A stretch of 64,000 nt of DNA from Owenia fusiformis (lineage: Eukaryota > Annelida > Polychaeta > Sabellida > Oweniidae). The number at the start of each line of letters is the position of its first letter. Position 1 is the first letter of the stretch. Position numbers and translations under genes: made by a program. Below, in pieces: positions 45,364-58,426 of the stretch. The stretch covers positions 14,026,347-14,090,346 of the forward strand of contig CAIIXF020000009.1 in NCBI GenBank assembly GCA_903813345.2, read 5' to 3'. A model generated the notes under the pieces. It saw only the letters and a list, made by a program, of their open reading frames with translations, searched no databases and had not been told where the DNA came from.

Positions 45364-48300
45364 ATGGCGGCTTACGATTGGTAAGGTTTGAAAATATTTA
45401 TCAACTAAAATGTCAAATTGCAGGCGTATTTGGAATTGTTTTCCACCTTTGATATTCAAATATATACATGGGTTCACTCATCCATTGTTAAACAATCCAA
45501 TTCATATCTTTGACACACTTCATCTTTGAGAATTTCCTTCATTTTTGAAGAAAATGATAGAAATGGTAAATTTTAGTTCATCATGTCACTTCCAGGAAAA
45601 TATAGATCACAATGATGCCGACAAGCAGGTTTCCTTTATTTTCACAGGCTAGATGGAACTTTGGAACTCATATTTGGATACACTAATTTTAATTTTTGAT
45701 GCATTTTGTTGTTGCTATAGCGGGGTCAACCCAGTTGTCCGAAACCCAGTTGTCCGAAACCCAGTTGTCCGAAACCCAGTTGTCCGAAACCCAGTTGTCC
45801 GAAACCCAGTTGTCCGAAACCCAGTTCTCCGAAAATTAGGGGATCTTATTTGAAAAATACAATTTTTTTAAAACGAATCTCGTTGTCGCAACCTCTGCGA
45901 ATCACAACATAACATTGGAATAGCGTTGACATCATTGCAAAATTAGGCTAAATATGCTAAGTCAAGACGTTAATTGTTTAATGTTTAGCCTACGAAAGTT
46001 CATATAGGTGATATAGATGTTCAAACAAACAAAGTTAAATTATGTTATTCTCATTGTAAAATGGCGTTTACACAACATACATAGATAGGGGTCTACAATT
46101 TTTAAACCAATTTTCTTTATGGCCCATGGGCCTTTTTTGAGAGGGAACAACATTTTTCCAATGGGTGATGAGCGTTCATAAAAGGAAAAATAGCTTTCCC
46201 AAGCCAGTGGGCATTTATTTAGTAAAGTTGACATGAACATAACATCTTTTCAAACCAAAACTTATTCTTCATTTACGTACTCTGTTCGAGAAATAGAGAT
46301 TGAATTAAAAGGATGAAGTGAGTACATGGCGAAAATTAAACTTCTTGCGAATGGGAGAACATCCATTTTGATACGAGGACAGCCTGCCTTCGTTTCCAGT
46401 TCATCCCAAGTGATTAGTTAAGAATGTTTTGTTCTTTTACGATTTGATAAAATACAGAGACTAAGAAATTAAATGCGACGAAATATTTTGACAACGTAAT
46501 ATGTATACTGTTTTATTCTTAAAGTACTATATGCGTAAACTTATTTTATCTGTTTCAAAATGATTCATTTTATTTTGCCTATATAAAAGAGATTGAAGAA
46601 GATAAGATAAACTGTTCCGTAATGTATATTGTGTTTTGATAACCTTTTTTTAGAATCACAATGTAAAATAAATCCCCCGTTCCTGCCATTCTGGTAATGC
46701 CATGTAATGGATGCAAGTGAGAGAGAGAGATTTATGAACATCAGAATGCGTCCATGCCATTAATTTGGCCAAATACATGGCATGAAACTGGCCTAAGCTT
46801 AGTACGTCTCCCCTTTCTCTGGTAAATTATGACTATATTTTTCGGAGTTATGGGTTTCGGACAAGTGGGTTTCGGACAACTGGGTTTCGGACAACTGGGT
46901 TTCGGACAACTGGGGTGCACCCGCTATAGCTATGAAAATTACATGCTACCGCAATGTAATAAATTCTTACCTCAGTGTATTCAGTGCTCTATTTTCTCCG
47001 TCCTAGTAAGTCCAAATATAGTGGAAGTGAGGATAGGCTCCAAGAATGCAACCTGACACTTGCCAGCTTTCAAAATGCCGCTCCGTCATTTTGAAACCTG
47101 TCACGAGTAAATAAGGTTGACTGATGTTGCATTGTGGGAGTCAATCCTTCTTTGATCACAAACATGGCGATTCATAAAAACATTCGTTCGATTTGGTAGG
47201 GATTTATCCATGATTTGCAGCATGGGCTTTCAACTCTAGTTGAAAGCCCATGTTTGCAGGTATGAAGCTTTGGATTCATTTATTGTGCTACTTGAACGGG
47301 AATTATTTTTCTACCACTTGGGAGAGTTTGAGACACGAAACTTAGAATTTAGCTCATTGTGACAACTTTTGATGGTTGAGGTTTAGTTTTGTCCCCCACT
47401 TTACCAGCCAAACCTCTCTGGCATATCTAGGTCAGATTCCATTCTTGTCTTGGAAGTTTCAATATAAGCTCACATAAGAATTTAAAAGTCGAAAAAATAG
47501 CGCTAGGAATGCACATATTTCTTTAGGTCTGTTTCACCGAAGAGAGGCAAGCAGTTCAATGTGAAAAATAAGAGGTACAGGTACATCGTGAATGGGACAC
47601 TCCCTTGCCTTCCATCAGCTTAATTTTGCGTCCGATTAACCATGATCATAGGAATCCAACATATGTAAACGAAATGTGAAAATTCCCAATACATGTATAT
47701 ACTTTTTGGCTTGTCATTTCCAGATGTTCTGATACGTTATATTACCGAACATATGTGAAGTTGGAATTTTTGTTCTTTAAATTTACCCTAGTTCTCGACT
47801 AACAATACAATCATATAAATTTGGTGATAGAGACAACATCACCATGTGCGCAAAGAAACGGAAAATGGAAACGTTAAAAAATAACTAAGACTAATTTCGT
47901 GCTAATTTCTTTAGATTACTCTACTCGTGTTCTATGTTGACAAAATTAATTATTGGGTTCAATTCACTCAATGTGTACAACCATCTGGTAGGCACGGGAG
48001 GATCCTATTCATGAGGTAACTATTTCTTCTCATTGAACTGCTTGCCTTTCTTAAGGTGAAACAGTACCTCAATCTATTCTAAACACCACCAGAAACATTA
48101 TTCCAATCCAATGGCAAAAAGATGCAGCTGTCTCAAATTGCAGTAATATATACACTTCAATCTTTATAAAGTCTTTATTAAATCGACCAGTATTTCAAGA
48201 AGAATATTACACTCTCAAATGACAATGGCAAATGGCAGCCATGGTTGTTCAATGGGATTTGTTATTATGCTTTGGTGTTGCTGTTATCTACATATCTGTT

Positions 48301-51163
48301 ATCTACATTATCATCATCAGAGAAGCATCGAAATACACAAGGCCACATGTTTTATGAGCCAAACCATTAGCTGTCCAAGATATACAAACATTTTGCATGT
48401 ACACAAAAGCATAAATGTATTTTTTGACATTACATGTATATGATATGCACTATGGACTTTTCAATGTTGATCAAGGTTGTTCAAAAGAATGCAGTAGACC
48501 TCATTGTTTTTTTTACAATGTATATACTCAGATCTAACTTGAACATGTGATTGATCATATAGGTGTCCACGAACTAAGGAGTATGAGAAGGAGCGACAAG
48601 AAGAAAGCTTGCAAAGAATAGAAACTTCTGCTCATCCACTCAAAGGAATAACAGTCACTGTAAGTCTTATATTGAATGGTAAACAATTGTGAAACAAGAG
48701 CTACTAGTATATTGTTAATAATGTTGGGACTGGCAAACATATATGTACTGACCTACTCATATACAATTAAATTGTTTCGATTCATTTCACATTTTGGGAA
48801 ATTTAATTCATTTTGGGGTATTACTAGACTAAATGGTTTTAATGAGACTACACAAAGACATCTTCAACTTGCAATCAACAATTTATCTTGGATAAACAAG
48901 GAAAGCAGCAAATTTGTAAAGTGGCAAATTCCACAGAGCAATACACATTTCATCAAAACACCTCATTTTGAACATTTCAAGAAAGAAATAACCAGACTGT
49001 AGTCATGGAAACTACATCCAAATAATGAATAAACTGTGGTCAAAAATCTCAATTATGGAAAATGACAGCTATATTGAATGGCCATTTAGAATAAAGGCCC
49101 AATTTTGAGAACAAGATACACAGCCAATCTCCTACGGTACCATACAGTACCATACGGTACCATACTCTTAATGTACTGTACGGTACCGTTTGTACGGTAC
49201 TGTACGGTACCGTATATGGTACTGTACGGTACCTTGATTTCAGAGTGCGGATTGGGGGTGTATACATGTACTAAAATGGTATATACATAGGTTTTACACA
49301 TATATTGAATTTGAGAATATAAACTGATTCTGACCACCAATTTTTGAGTTATCATCTTATACATGAACATACAAACATACAGATGACAGCTTCTACATAT
49401 CCCTATCTGAACTTGGTTCAGTGGGATAACCCTATTGTCTTGTTTACAGATTCTTTATCTTAGATAATTTCTGTTTGTATTATCATTGGTGAAGGTATCA
49501 GAACAGAAAACTCCCCAAAAGAAGGCAGGGAGGAGTGGCAGTGGCTCCTCCTCAGGGAGTGGATCAAGTCGTCTCACTGACCCCCTCTCTACTGGCCTAG
49601 ATGGCATGGACCCCCTCTCCATGATGGCTGCTGAGAGTGACCCCCTCTCTCTTATGGCAGCTGAGATGACCATCACATCTAAACCTGAGAGGGTAAGTTG
49701 GACATCACACATGTGCTTAGGAATAGAATATACAGTTATGTATATGCATTTCAATTTCAAGGAAAGTTATATAAGAGTTCATTGAGAATGCATCAAAATT
49801 AAGTGATAAACCATTCATATGCGTTTATTCCTTTCAAAGGAGGTTTTAAGTGAGATTTCAATTTTCAAAGAAGCATGTAACAAAAACAATAGTTCGTTTG
49901 CATGGTATTACTAATGACTGAGAGTAGCATGGAAAGATAGTTAAATCAGGGATAGACGTAATACGCTCATAATGGTATGATTGTAGAGTATGAGTGGCTC
50001 AAAACAGAAACGTAGCAACACAGGCAACAATGACCTTGATGAAACATTTGAACCATGGCATGTCAAAAGATCTGGGATTCTAAACAAGTACACCACATCT
50101 GAGAAGCTGTCCATCACTACCAGTTTTCTGGCTGCCTCAGACAAAGGGGAAAAAGGTTAGTTTTCAGATTCACTAACATTTTATTTTCTAGCCTTTCATT
50201 GCTGTGGTTTCAACAAGTCCATTATTGAATTGAGGATGTGAGCAAATACAACATGTTATATAGTTGAATGAAGGTAAACATGCCCGTAGCCAGCTTTTGC
50301 CAAGGGGGGTTCATTTTTCAGAGAAATTCCATAGGGGCTCACATTGACAAATTTGGCCCAAAATCACGTGAAAAATGCTCAGGAGCGTAAAAAACTGCAT
50401 GATTTTGAAAGAATTTTTGGCCAGGGGGGAGGGGGGTTCGCCCCCTCAGAGGAGTGTACATATATTTGACTACTTGTATACTTACTTGTATTACTTACTT
50501 TGTGCTTCAGTGGTGATCAAAACTCAAAGCACAACATCTATGTCAGACAAGGTGAAGAACAGACTAGAACAGCTTGATGACTTTGAAGAGGTAATCTGTT
50601 ATCATAATATTGTTATGCAATTTGGACATTGAGATATCAGTAGAATTCTTTCTGATGTATGCTTTAATTGTCTATATTTCAAATAGAAATGTGGAAGAGA
50701 ACTAATGCATCTTAGGACATACAGGAATTTCAGATTCTGTTGTGACATTTGTGGAAAAATTAATAATTACAAGTAGTAGCTACAGGTTCAACTGTTGTAT
50801 TGCAGGGGTCTGTGAAAGAGATGTTGAACCTCAGCCAGCAGGACTATGTTAACAGAATAGAGGAACTCAACCAGGCTCTTATAACAGCATGGGATGCGGA
50901 TCAGAGAGTAAAGGCGCTAAAAATTGCTATACAGGTATAATGACAAACAACATTTTATGTAAACTACAGTATACAGTGTCAAATTATAATTTATCTTTGA
51001 CATTCTTTCGATCTTAAGTAATTTGCAAACCCTGCACAGAATTTTTTTTTCTTTATCTTCCTATTGTTTGTATTCCAGTGTGCTAAACTTTTAGCGGACA
51101 CAAGTGTTATACAGTTCTACCCAAGCAAGTTTGTTCTCATCACAGATATACTGGACACATTTG
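45364..51163 (+). CDS. VPS35L: VPS35L (retriever/Commander subunit), first seven coding exons
   Basis: VPS35L is the scaffold of the retriever complex (with VPS26C and VPS29), which with CCC/WASH recycles cargo from endosomes. Exons: 45364-45380, 48563-48659, 49495-49692, 49987-50155, 50511-50590, 50806-50934, 51079-51163; all phases agree. They encode about 258 residues of a protein of about 960. HPLKGITVT matches human HPLKPITVT. The Ser-rich DPLS stretch includes [38 protein letters not shown] matches [54 protein letters not shown] and [18 protein letters not shown] are nearly identical to human. The remaining C-terminal exons are not in the window; downstream of 51163 there is only intron filled with repeats. 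Confidence 0.95.
45714..46930. mobile_element. 1.2-kb element whose inverted ends are 15-bp tandem repeats
   Basis: The left end is GCTATAGCGGGGTCAA followed by seven head-to-tail copies of CCCAGTTGTCCGAAA (45729-45832). The right end is about four inverted copies (TTTCGGACAACTGGG, 46854-46913) followed by GGGTGCACCCGCTATAGC. The palindrome GCTATAGC at both tips may be part of the TIR or an 8-bp target duplication. It lies in VPS35L intron 1; no transposase frame was seen. Confidence 0.85.
46931..48562. other. Rest of VPS35L intron 1
   Basis: Contains a 32-bp hairpin at 47221-47252 (CATGGGCTTTCAACT and complement, 2-nt loop) and, at about 47260-47400, an inverted copy of the repeat at 14555-14700. 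Otherwise nothing recognised. Confidence 0.5.
49132..49236. repeat. Self-complementary GGTAC-rich repeat
   Basis: About a dozen interleaved TACGGTACCGTA and TACTGTACGGTAC words in roughly 100 bp of VPS35L intron 2. The two halves are also inverted copies around 49170, so the tract can form many alternative hairpins. Confidence 0.85.
50280..50460. mobile_element. CCCGTAGCCAG-type element in VPS35L intron 4
   Basis: Begins TGCCCGTAGCCAGC and contains AAGGGGGGTTCATTTTTCAG and GGCCAGGGGGGAGGGGGGTT then CGCCCCCTCAGAGGAG, like the copies at 16240-16435. Non-coding; it ends about 50 bp before the exon 5 acceptor at 50511. Confidence 0.6.
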
Positions 51164-51360
51164 GTAAGTACATCTACACCTAAACAGGATCTGCTGTATT
51201 CTCTCTAATAAATGCACAGTGCATCTATCAAATTCTCAACTATTCTTACATTACAATTTCCAGGAATTGTTCAAATGAAAAGTATGAAAGCTGGACTCAA
51301 TATGCAACTTTTATATAATGAAATGTCATAACTCAATGTATGTCTGAGTATCATGTATTC

Positions 51361-51690
51361 AGGTGTCAGTTTATGATATACACACATACATGTGTCAACA
51401 CATGACACTCAAACATGCATGTGTCAGTAAATGACACAAAAAACAAACATGTGTCAGTATATGACACACAAATATACATGTGTCAGACTCAGCACATGAC
51501 ACACACACAAACATTAATGTGTCAGTATATGACATACAAAAATTTGTCAGACATTAATCAATACTTCACACACAAATAGACATGTGTCAATATATGAAAT
51601 ATAAACATACATGACACAGATAAAGATGTCTCAATACATAGCATACAAACATACATGTGACACACAAACTTATATGTAGCACTATATTCA
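51361..51690. repeat. Degenerate ~32-bp CATGTGTCAGTATATGACA minisatellite
   Basis: About nine imperfect copies of ACATGTGTCAGTATATGACA followed by CACAAACAT in the VPS35L intron after exon 7. Each unit contains the imperfect palindrome TGTCAnnnnnTGACA. Similar ATGTGTCA words occur at 7860-8050. Confidence 0.75.
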
Positions 51691-51830
51691 TTATCTACAG
51701 AAAACAGCCACATGATACAAAATGTCACAAAATATATTTAAAAACATGGCTTGTTACATGTATGTTGATAATCAGTCACTCTCTTTTTACATACCATCAT
51801 TACACAAACATACACCCAGGTCATTATTGC

Positions 51831-54184
51831 TTATTAGGAGGCCCCCCGACAGGGGGCCTCCTATAGATTTTATAGATATTATTTATTCTTTATTCTTTAT
51901 TCTTTATTCTTATTCTTTATTCTTCTCTGCACTTTTTCTCCTACTTCTAACTAGATTTCAACTATCTACTATATGAACCTACTAGGGTACTAGGTTGAAC
52001 TTACCGGGAAAGGAATTTTTATCTAGGTCAAGGTCAAAGGTCAAAATCTAGGTCAAATCAAAGTTTTTTTTAAGTTTCTCAGATTTCGTCCTCATACTTC
52101 ATTATTTCTTGCGATGAATTAAAATGTAACTAGATATAAGCATTCTATACAAATTGCTCACTATATGTACGCGTTAATTTTTTACCATTTTTGAGATATT
52201 TGACGCCAAAAATCGGCAAAAATCGGTCATTTTTCAACTTGCTTCAAATGAACCAGATTTTTTTTTTTAAATCATCTACAAGATCTCAGGAACTCAAATA
52301 TGTCCTTACTTTTGACTTCTGACCTTTGGTTGACCTTCGGTGACCTTCGAAAGGTAAAAAAAGTCGTTTTTTCAAATTGATTTTCTGGATTCAAATTTAG
52401 GTTTATTTGATCACAAAGGACCCACTGAGGTCTAAAAAAGTAAAATTTGCAAGGTCAAAGGTCAAGGTCATCAAACTAAATCACAAACTGTGTTTTCTAA
52501 GTTTCTCAAAATTGGAGACTAAAAATCAATATTTTTTCATGAAAGTCAGGATATATATTCCTCTATAGGTTCTACACATATTAGCAATTGACTATTTATT
52601 AAAATTGTGTACCAGTTTTGAGATATTGGAACTCAAAAACTGAAAAAAGGTCAAATTTCGAAACTTTTCAAGACTAAATTTCAACTTGCTTCAAATTGAC
52701 CAATTTTTTTTTTAAAACTCATCTACAAGTTCTCAGGATTCCAAATCTAACCTTACTTTTGACCTTTGACCTTTATTTGACCTTCAGTGACCTCCGAAAG
52801 GTAAAAAAATTGATTTTTCAAATCGATTTTCTGGATTCAAATTTAGGTATATTTATTCACAAAGGACCCACTGAGGTCGAAAAAAGTTAAATTTGCAAGG
52901 TCAAAGGTCAAGGTCATCAAACTAAATCACAAACTGTGTTTTCTAAGTTTCTCAAAATTGGAGACTAAAAATCAATATTTTTTCATGAAAGTCAGGATAT
53001 ATATTCCTCTATAGGTTCTACACATATTAGCAATTGACTATTTATTAAAATTGTGTACCAGTTTTGAGATATTGGAACTCAAAAACTGAAAAAAGGTCAA
53101 ATTTCGAAACTTTTCAAGACTAAATTTCAACTTGCTTCAAATTGACCAATTTTTTTTTTAAAACTCATCTACAAGTTCTCAGGATTCCAAATCTAACCTT
53201 ACTTTTGACCTTTGACCTTTATTTGACCTTCAGTGACCTCCGAAAGGTAAAAAAAATTGATTTTTCAAATCGATTTTCTGGATTCAAATTTAGGTATATT
53301 TATTCACAAAAGACCTTCTGAGGTCTAAAAAAGTAAAATTTGCAAGGTCAAAGGTCAAGGTCATCAAATGAAAACACAAACTGTGTTTTCTAAGTTTCTC
53401 AAAATTGGAGACTACAAATCAATATTTTTAAATGAAAGTCAGAATATATATTCCTCTATAGGTTCTACACATATTAGCAATTGACTATTTATTAAAATTG
53501 TGTACCAGTTTTGAGATATTAGAACTCAAAAACTGAAAAAAGGTCAAATTTCGAAACTTTGCAAGACTAAATTTCAACTTGCTCTAAATTGACCAAACTT
53601 TTTTTTAAAAAGCATCTACAGGATCTCAGGAATCCAAATCTGACCTTACTTTTGACCCCTGACCTTTGGTTGACCTTCAGTGACCTTCGGAAGGGAAAAA
53701 AAGTTGATTTTTTAAATCGATTTTCTGGATTCAAATTTAGATATATTTGATCACAAAAGAGCTACTGAGGTGAATTACAGTAAAATTTGCAAGATCAAAG
53801 GTCAAGGTCATCAAATTAAATCACCAACTGTGTTTTCGAAGTTTCTAAGTTTTGGTGACTACAAATCAATATTTTTTCATGACAGTCAGGATATATATTC
53901 CTCTATAGTTTCTACACATATTAGCAATTGACTATTTATTAAAATTGTGTACCAGTTTTGAGATATTAGGACTCAAAAACTGAAAAAAGGTCAAATTTCC
54001 AAACTTTTCAAGACTAAATTTCAACTTGCTTCAAATTGACCAAACTTTTTTTTTTAAATCATCTACAAGTTGCCTGGTGTTAGTATATGACCCTAGATTT
54101 GAGATTTGACCTTTGGCTGACCTTCAAATTGCCAAAAACGCCTACAGGGCCTCCGTAAGATTGCTTGCAATCTTAAATCTCTAG
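51831..54184. mobile_element. Helentron/Helitron-like non-autonomous element 1 (AGGAGGCCC family)
   Basis: The 5' hairpin AGGAGGCCCCC, 5-nt loop, GGGGGCCTCCT lies at 51836-51862. The 3' side has the inverted partner GGGCCTCC, then the hairpin GATTGC-TT-GCAATC, then CTAG at 54181-54184 followed by TTATT. The body is about four tandem units of roughly 450 bp, each with TGACCT/AGGTCA blocks. Terminal layout and the CTAG/TT border match Helitron-type 3' ends; the class is an inference. Confidence 0.75.
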
Positions 54185-55838
54185 TTATTCTTTATTATTA
54201 GACTCCAGATGTCAATCTGGAGTCTATTGTTTTTGCCAGTATTCTTATTATTATTATTATTATTATTCTTCTTAACACGTTTTCTCCTTAACCATAAGGT
54301 ATCCAATAAAGACCATTATACAGTTCATTTGGGTTCAGTATCTAGTTGTTTGGAAATTGGGTCAAATTTTTATCTAGGTCAGAGGTCAGGAACTGGGTCA
54401 AATCCGGTACTTTGTCACTTTTTTCGATTTTCTCAGTCGTCCTTCAGTATTTTCGATCCGGGTTTTTTTCATTGTGTTCCTCATAAAAAAGTAGGAAAGC
54501 TAGGGTCGATTTAGTTTTTTGATATCTCGGACCGATTTCGAGATATCAGTGTCCGAAAACGAGGTCCGTAAAAAAGTTCTCCGAATCCAATGTCCATATT
54601 AGTCTTATAGGAAATTTTCTCAGGATTCCGAATCTGAAAACCGAATTGAAATCCGACTTCCGGTTCAGGAGTTATGACGTTTTGAAAATTCGAGAAAATT
54701 CGATCTGATGGTACCCTCATAGAATGTCAAGAAAAGTGAAATAAAATTGAAAAAATACCAGTCCAGTCCATTTCCAGGTCCAAGTCAAGGTCAAGTCCAG
54801 GTCCATGTCCAGTTTTGTCCAAGTCAAGTCTAGGTCTAAATCCAGTCCAGGACCTAGATCAAAATCTAGGTCTATCCTATCCTTTCTATCTAGATGATCT
54901 TATTCTGGATGATTCTCCCTTCCTATCTATCCTTCCTTCCTATTCTATCCTATTCTTCCTTCTCATTCAATCCAAGTCCAGGTCCAAGTCCAGGTCCAAG
55001 TCAAGTCTAGGTCTAAATCAAGTCCAGGGCCTAGGTCAAAATCTAGGTCAAATTCAAAGTTTTTCCTTATTTTTGCGATTCTGACACTACACTTTAATTA
55101 TATTGTTCGAAATTTTGTATACGTGTAGCCAAGAGTATGCTAATAGTGTTAGCCCTTTGCCGTCAGAAAGTATTTTGACCCACTTTTGAGATATGGTGTC
55201 CGAAAAGTAGGTCAAAATAAAAATTTCTCCAAATTTAACGTTTGAGTTATGAATTAAGAATAGAATTTTCTCAGAAATCCGAATCTGCAAACCAAATTTT
55301 GATCCGACTTCCGGTTTCGAAGTTACTAGTATGGCGTGTCCAAAAAGTAGGTCAAAATAAAAATTCGCCAAATTTAACGTATGAGTTATGAATTAGGGGT
55401 AGAATTTTGTCAGGAATACGAATCTTTAAATCAAATTTAGATCCGACTTCCGTTTCGGAAGTTATGGCGTTTTGAAATTTCAGAAAAACGATCTGATGGT
55501 ATCCTGATAGAAAGTCAAGAGTAGAGAAGAAAATATTGAAAAATTCATCCATCCTTCCTATCTGATCCTATCCTATCCTTCCTATCTATCCTTCCTTCGT
55601 ATCCTTTCCTTCCCATCCTTCCTATCCTCTCCTATCATATCCTTTCTTCCTATTCTGTTCTATCCTATCCTTTTTTCTTATTCTATCCTATCGTTCCTTC
55701 CCATTCTATCCTATCCTACCTTCCAATTTTATCCATCCATCTTATTCTGGATGACTCAGCTTATTTTAGATGACTGGGCTTAAAAAAAGTCTAGATCTGG
55801 AGTCTGAAATTGAACTTCGTTCAATTTCCAAAGTCTAG
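54185..55838. mobile_element. Stem-loop element 2 (TAGACTCCAGAT family)
   Basis: The 5' hairpin TAGACTCCAGAT-GTCA-ATCTGGAGTCTA lies at 54199-54226. The 3' side has the inverted partner ATCTGGAGTCT, the hairpin GAAATTGAA-CTTCG-TTCAATTTC and CTAG at 55835-55838 before TTATT. The body includes ATCCGACTTCCG phrases, GTCCAGGTCCAAGTC runs and a long TATCCTTCC polypyrimidine stretch. Short ORFs here are duplicated exactly at +2588 and are not genes. Confidence 0.75.
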
Positions 55839-56772
55839 TTATTATTTATTCTTCTCCGCACTTTTTCTCCTACTTCTAACTAGATTTCAACTATCTACTA
55901 TATGTACCTACTAGGGACCTAGGTTGAACTTACCGGGAAAGGAATTTTTATCTAGGTCAAGGTCAAAGGTCAAAATCTAGGTCAAATCAAAGTTTTTTCT
56001 AAGTTTCTCAGATTTCGTCCTCATACTTCATTATTTCTTGCGATGAATTAAAATGTAACTAGATATTAGCATTCCCTACAAATTACTCACTATATGCTCG
56101 CGTTAATTTTTTACCGTTTTTGAGATAATTGACGTCAAAAAACGGTAAAAATTGGTCATTTTTCAACTTGCTTCAAATTGACCAAATTTTTTTTAAAAAT
56201 CATCTACAAGTTCTCAGGAACTCAAATCTGACCTTAGTTTTGACCTTTGACCTTTGGTTAACCTTCAGTGACCTTCGAAAGGTAAAAAAAGTTGATTTTT
56301 CAAATTGATTTTCTGGATTCAAATTTAGGTACATTTGATTACAAAAGACCCACTGAGGTCTAAAAAAGTAAAATTTGCAAGGTCAAAGGTCAAGGTCATC
56401 AAACTAAATCACAAACTGTGTTTTCTAAGTTTCTAAGTTTTGGTGACTACAAATCAATATTTTTTCATGACAGTCAGGATATATATTCCTCTATAGTTTC
56501 TACACATATTAGCAATTGACTATTTATTAAAATTGTGTACCAGTTTTGAGATATTAGGACTCAAAAACTGAAAAAAGGTCAAATTTCCAAACTTTTCAAG
56601 ACTAAATTTCAACTTGCTTCAAATTGACCAAACTTTTTTTTTTAAATCATCTACAAGTTGCCTGGTGTTAGTATATGACCCTAGATTTGAGATTTGACCT
56701 TTGGCTGACCTTCAAATTGCCAAAAACGCCTACAGGGCCTCCGTAAGATTGCTTGCAATCTTAAATCTCTAG
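55839..56772. mobile_element. AGGAGGCCC-family element 3 (short, 5' hairpin missing)
   Basis: Begins TTATTATTTATTCTTCTCCG and ends GATTGCTTGCAATC then CTAG at 56769-56772. Only about two body units remain, and the GGAGGCC 5' hairpin is absent. Confidence 0.65.
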
Positions 56773-58426
56773 TTATTCTTTATTATTAGACTCCAGATGT
56801 CAATCTGGAGTCTATTGTTTTTGCCAGTATTCTTATTATTATTATTATTATTATTCTTCTTAACACGTTTTCTCCTTAACCATAAGGTATCCAATAAAGA
56901 CCATTATACAGTTCATTTGGGTTCAGTATCTAGTTGTTTGGAAATTGGGTCAAATTTTTATCTAGGTCAGAGGTCAGGAACTGGGTCAAATCCGGTACTT
57001 TGTCACTTTTTTCGATTTTCTCAGTCGTCCTTCAGTATTTTCGATCCGGGTTTTTTTCATTGTGTTCCTCATAAAAAAGTAGGAAAGCTAGGGTCGATTT
57101 AGTTTTTTGATATCTCGGACCGATTTCGAGATATCAGTGTCCGAAAACGAGGTCCGTAAAAAAGTTCTCCGAATCCAATGTCCATATTAGTCTTATAGGA
57201 AATTTTCTCAGGATTCCGAATCTGAAAACCGAATTGAAATCCGACTTCCGGTTCAGGAGTTATGACGTTTTGAAAATTCGAGAAAATTCGATCTGATGGT
57301 ACCCTCATAGAATGTCAAGAAAAGTGAAATAAAATTGAAAAAATACCAGTCCAGTCCATTTCCAGGTCCAAGTCAAGGTCAAGTCCAGGTCCATGTCCAG
57401 TTTTGTCCAAGTCAAGTCTAGGTCTAAATCCAGTCCAGGACCTAGATCAAAATCTAGGTCTATCCTATCCTTTCTATCTAGATGATCTTATTCTGGATGA
57501 TTCTCCCTTCCTATCTATCCTTCCTTCCTATTCTATCCTATTCTTCCTTCTCATTCAATCCAAGTCCAGGTCCAAGTCCAGGTCCAAGTCAAGTCTAGGT
57601 CTAAATCAAGTCCAGGGCCTAGGTCAAAATCTAGGTCAAATTCAAAGTTTTTCCTTATTTTTGCGATTCTGACACTACACTTTAATTATATTGTTCGAAA
57701 TTTTGTATACGTGTAGCCAAGAGTATGCTAATAGTGTTAGCCCTTTGCCGTCAGAAAGTATTTTGACCCACTTTTGAGATATGGTGTCCGAAAAGTAGGT
57801 CAAAATAAAAATTTCTCCAAATTTAACGTTTGAGTTATGAATTAAGAATAGAATTTTCTCAGAAATCCGAATCTGCAAACCAAATTTTGATCCGACTTCC
57901 GGTTTCGAAGTTACTAGTATGGCGTGTCCAAAAAGTAGGTCAAAATAAAAATTCGCCAAATTTAACGTATGAGTTATGAATTAGGGGTAGAATTTTGTCA
58001 GGAATACGAATCTTTAAATCAAATTTAGATCCGACTTCCGTTTCGGAAGTTATGGCGTTTTGAAATTTCAGAAAAACGATCTGATGGTATCCTGATAGAA
58101 AGTCAAGAGTAGAGAAGAAAATATTGAAAAATTCATCCATCCTTCCTATCTGATCCTATCCTATCCTTCCTATCTATCCTTCCTTCGTATCCTTTCCTTC
58201 CCATCCTTCCTATCCTCTCCTATCATATCCTTTCTTCCTATTCTGTTCTATCCTATCCTTTTTTCTTATTCTATCCTATCGTTCCTTCCCATTCTATCCT
58301 ATCCTACCTTCCAATTTTATCCATCCATCTTATTCTGGATGACTCAGCTTATTTTAGATGACTGGGCTTAAAAAAAGTCTAGATCTGGAGTCTGAAATTG
58401 AACTTCGTTCAATTTCCAAAGTCTAG
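56773..58426. mobile_element. TAGACTCCAGAT-family element 4 (duplicate of element 2)
   Basis: Same structure and practically the same sequence as 54185-55838, shifted by 2588 bp; it ends with CTAG at 58423-58426. All open frames translate identically in the two copies. Confidence 0.8.

Noticed and set aside
45653-45853. NPVVR-repeat open frame
   Set aside because: Translation of the 15-bp terminal repeats of the element at 45714-46930.
48676-49002. 108-codon open frame in VPS35L intron 2
   Set aside because: Starts next to the exon 2 donor but reads intron; exon 2 to exon 3 joins in phase without it and VPS35L has no matching segment.
54209-58140. Repeated open frames of 66-101 codons
   Set aside because: They lie in non-autonomous elements and are duplicated exactly by the 2588-bp tandem copy; low-complexity translations with no family resemblance.
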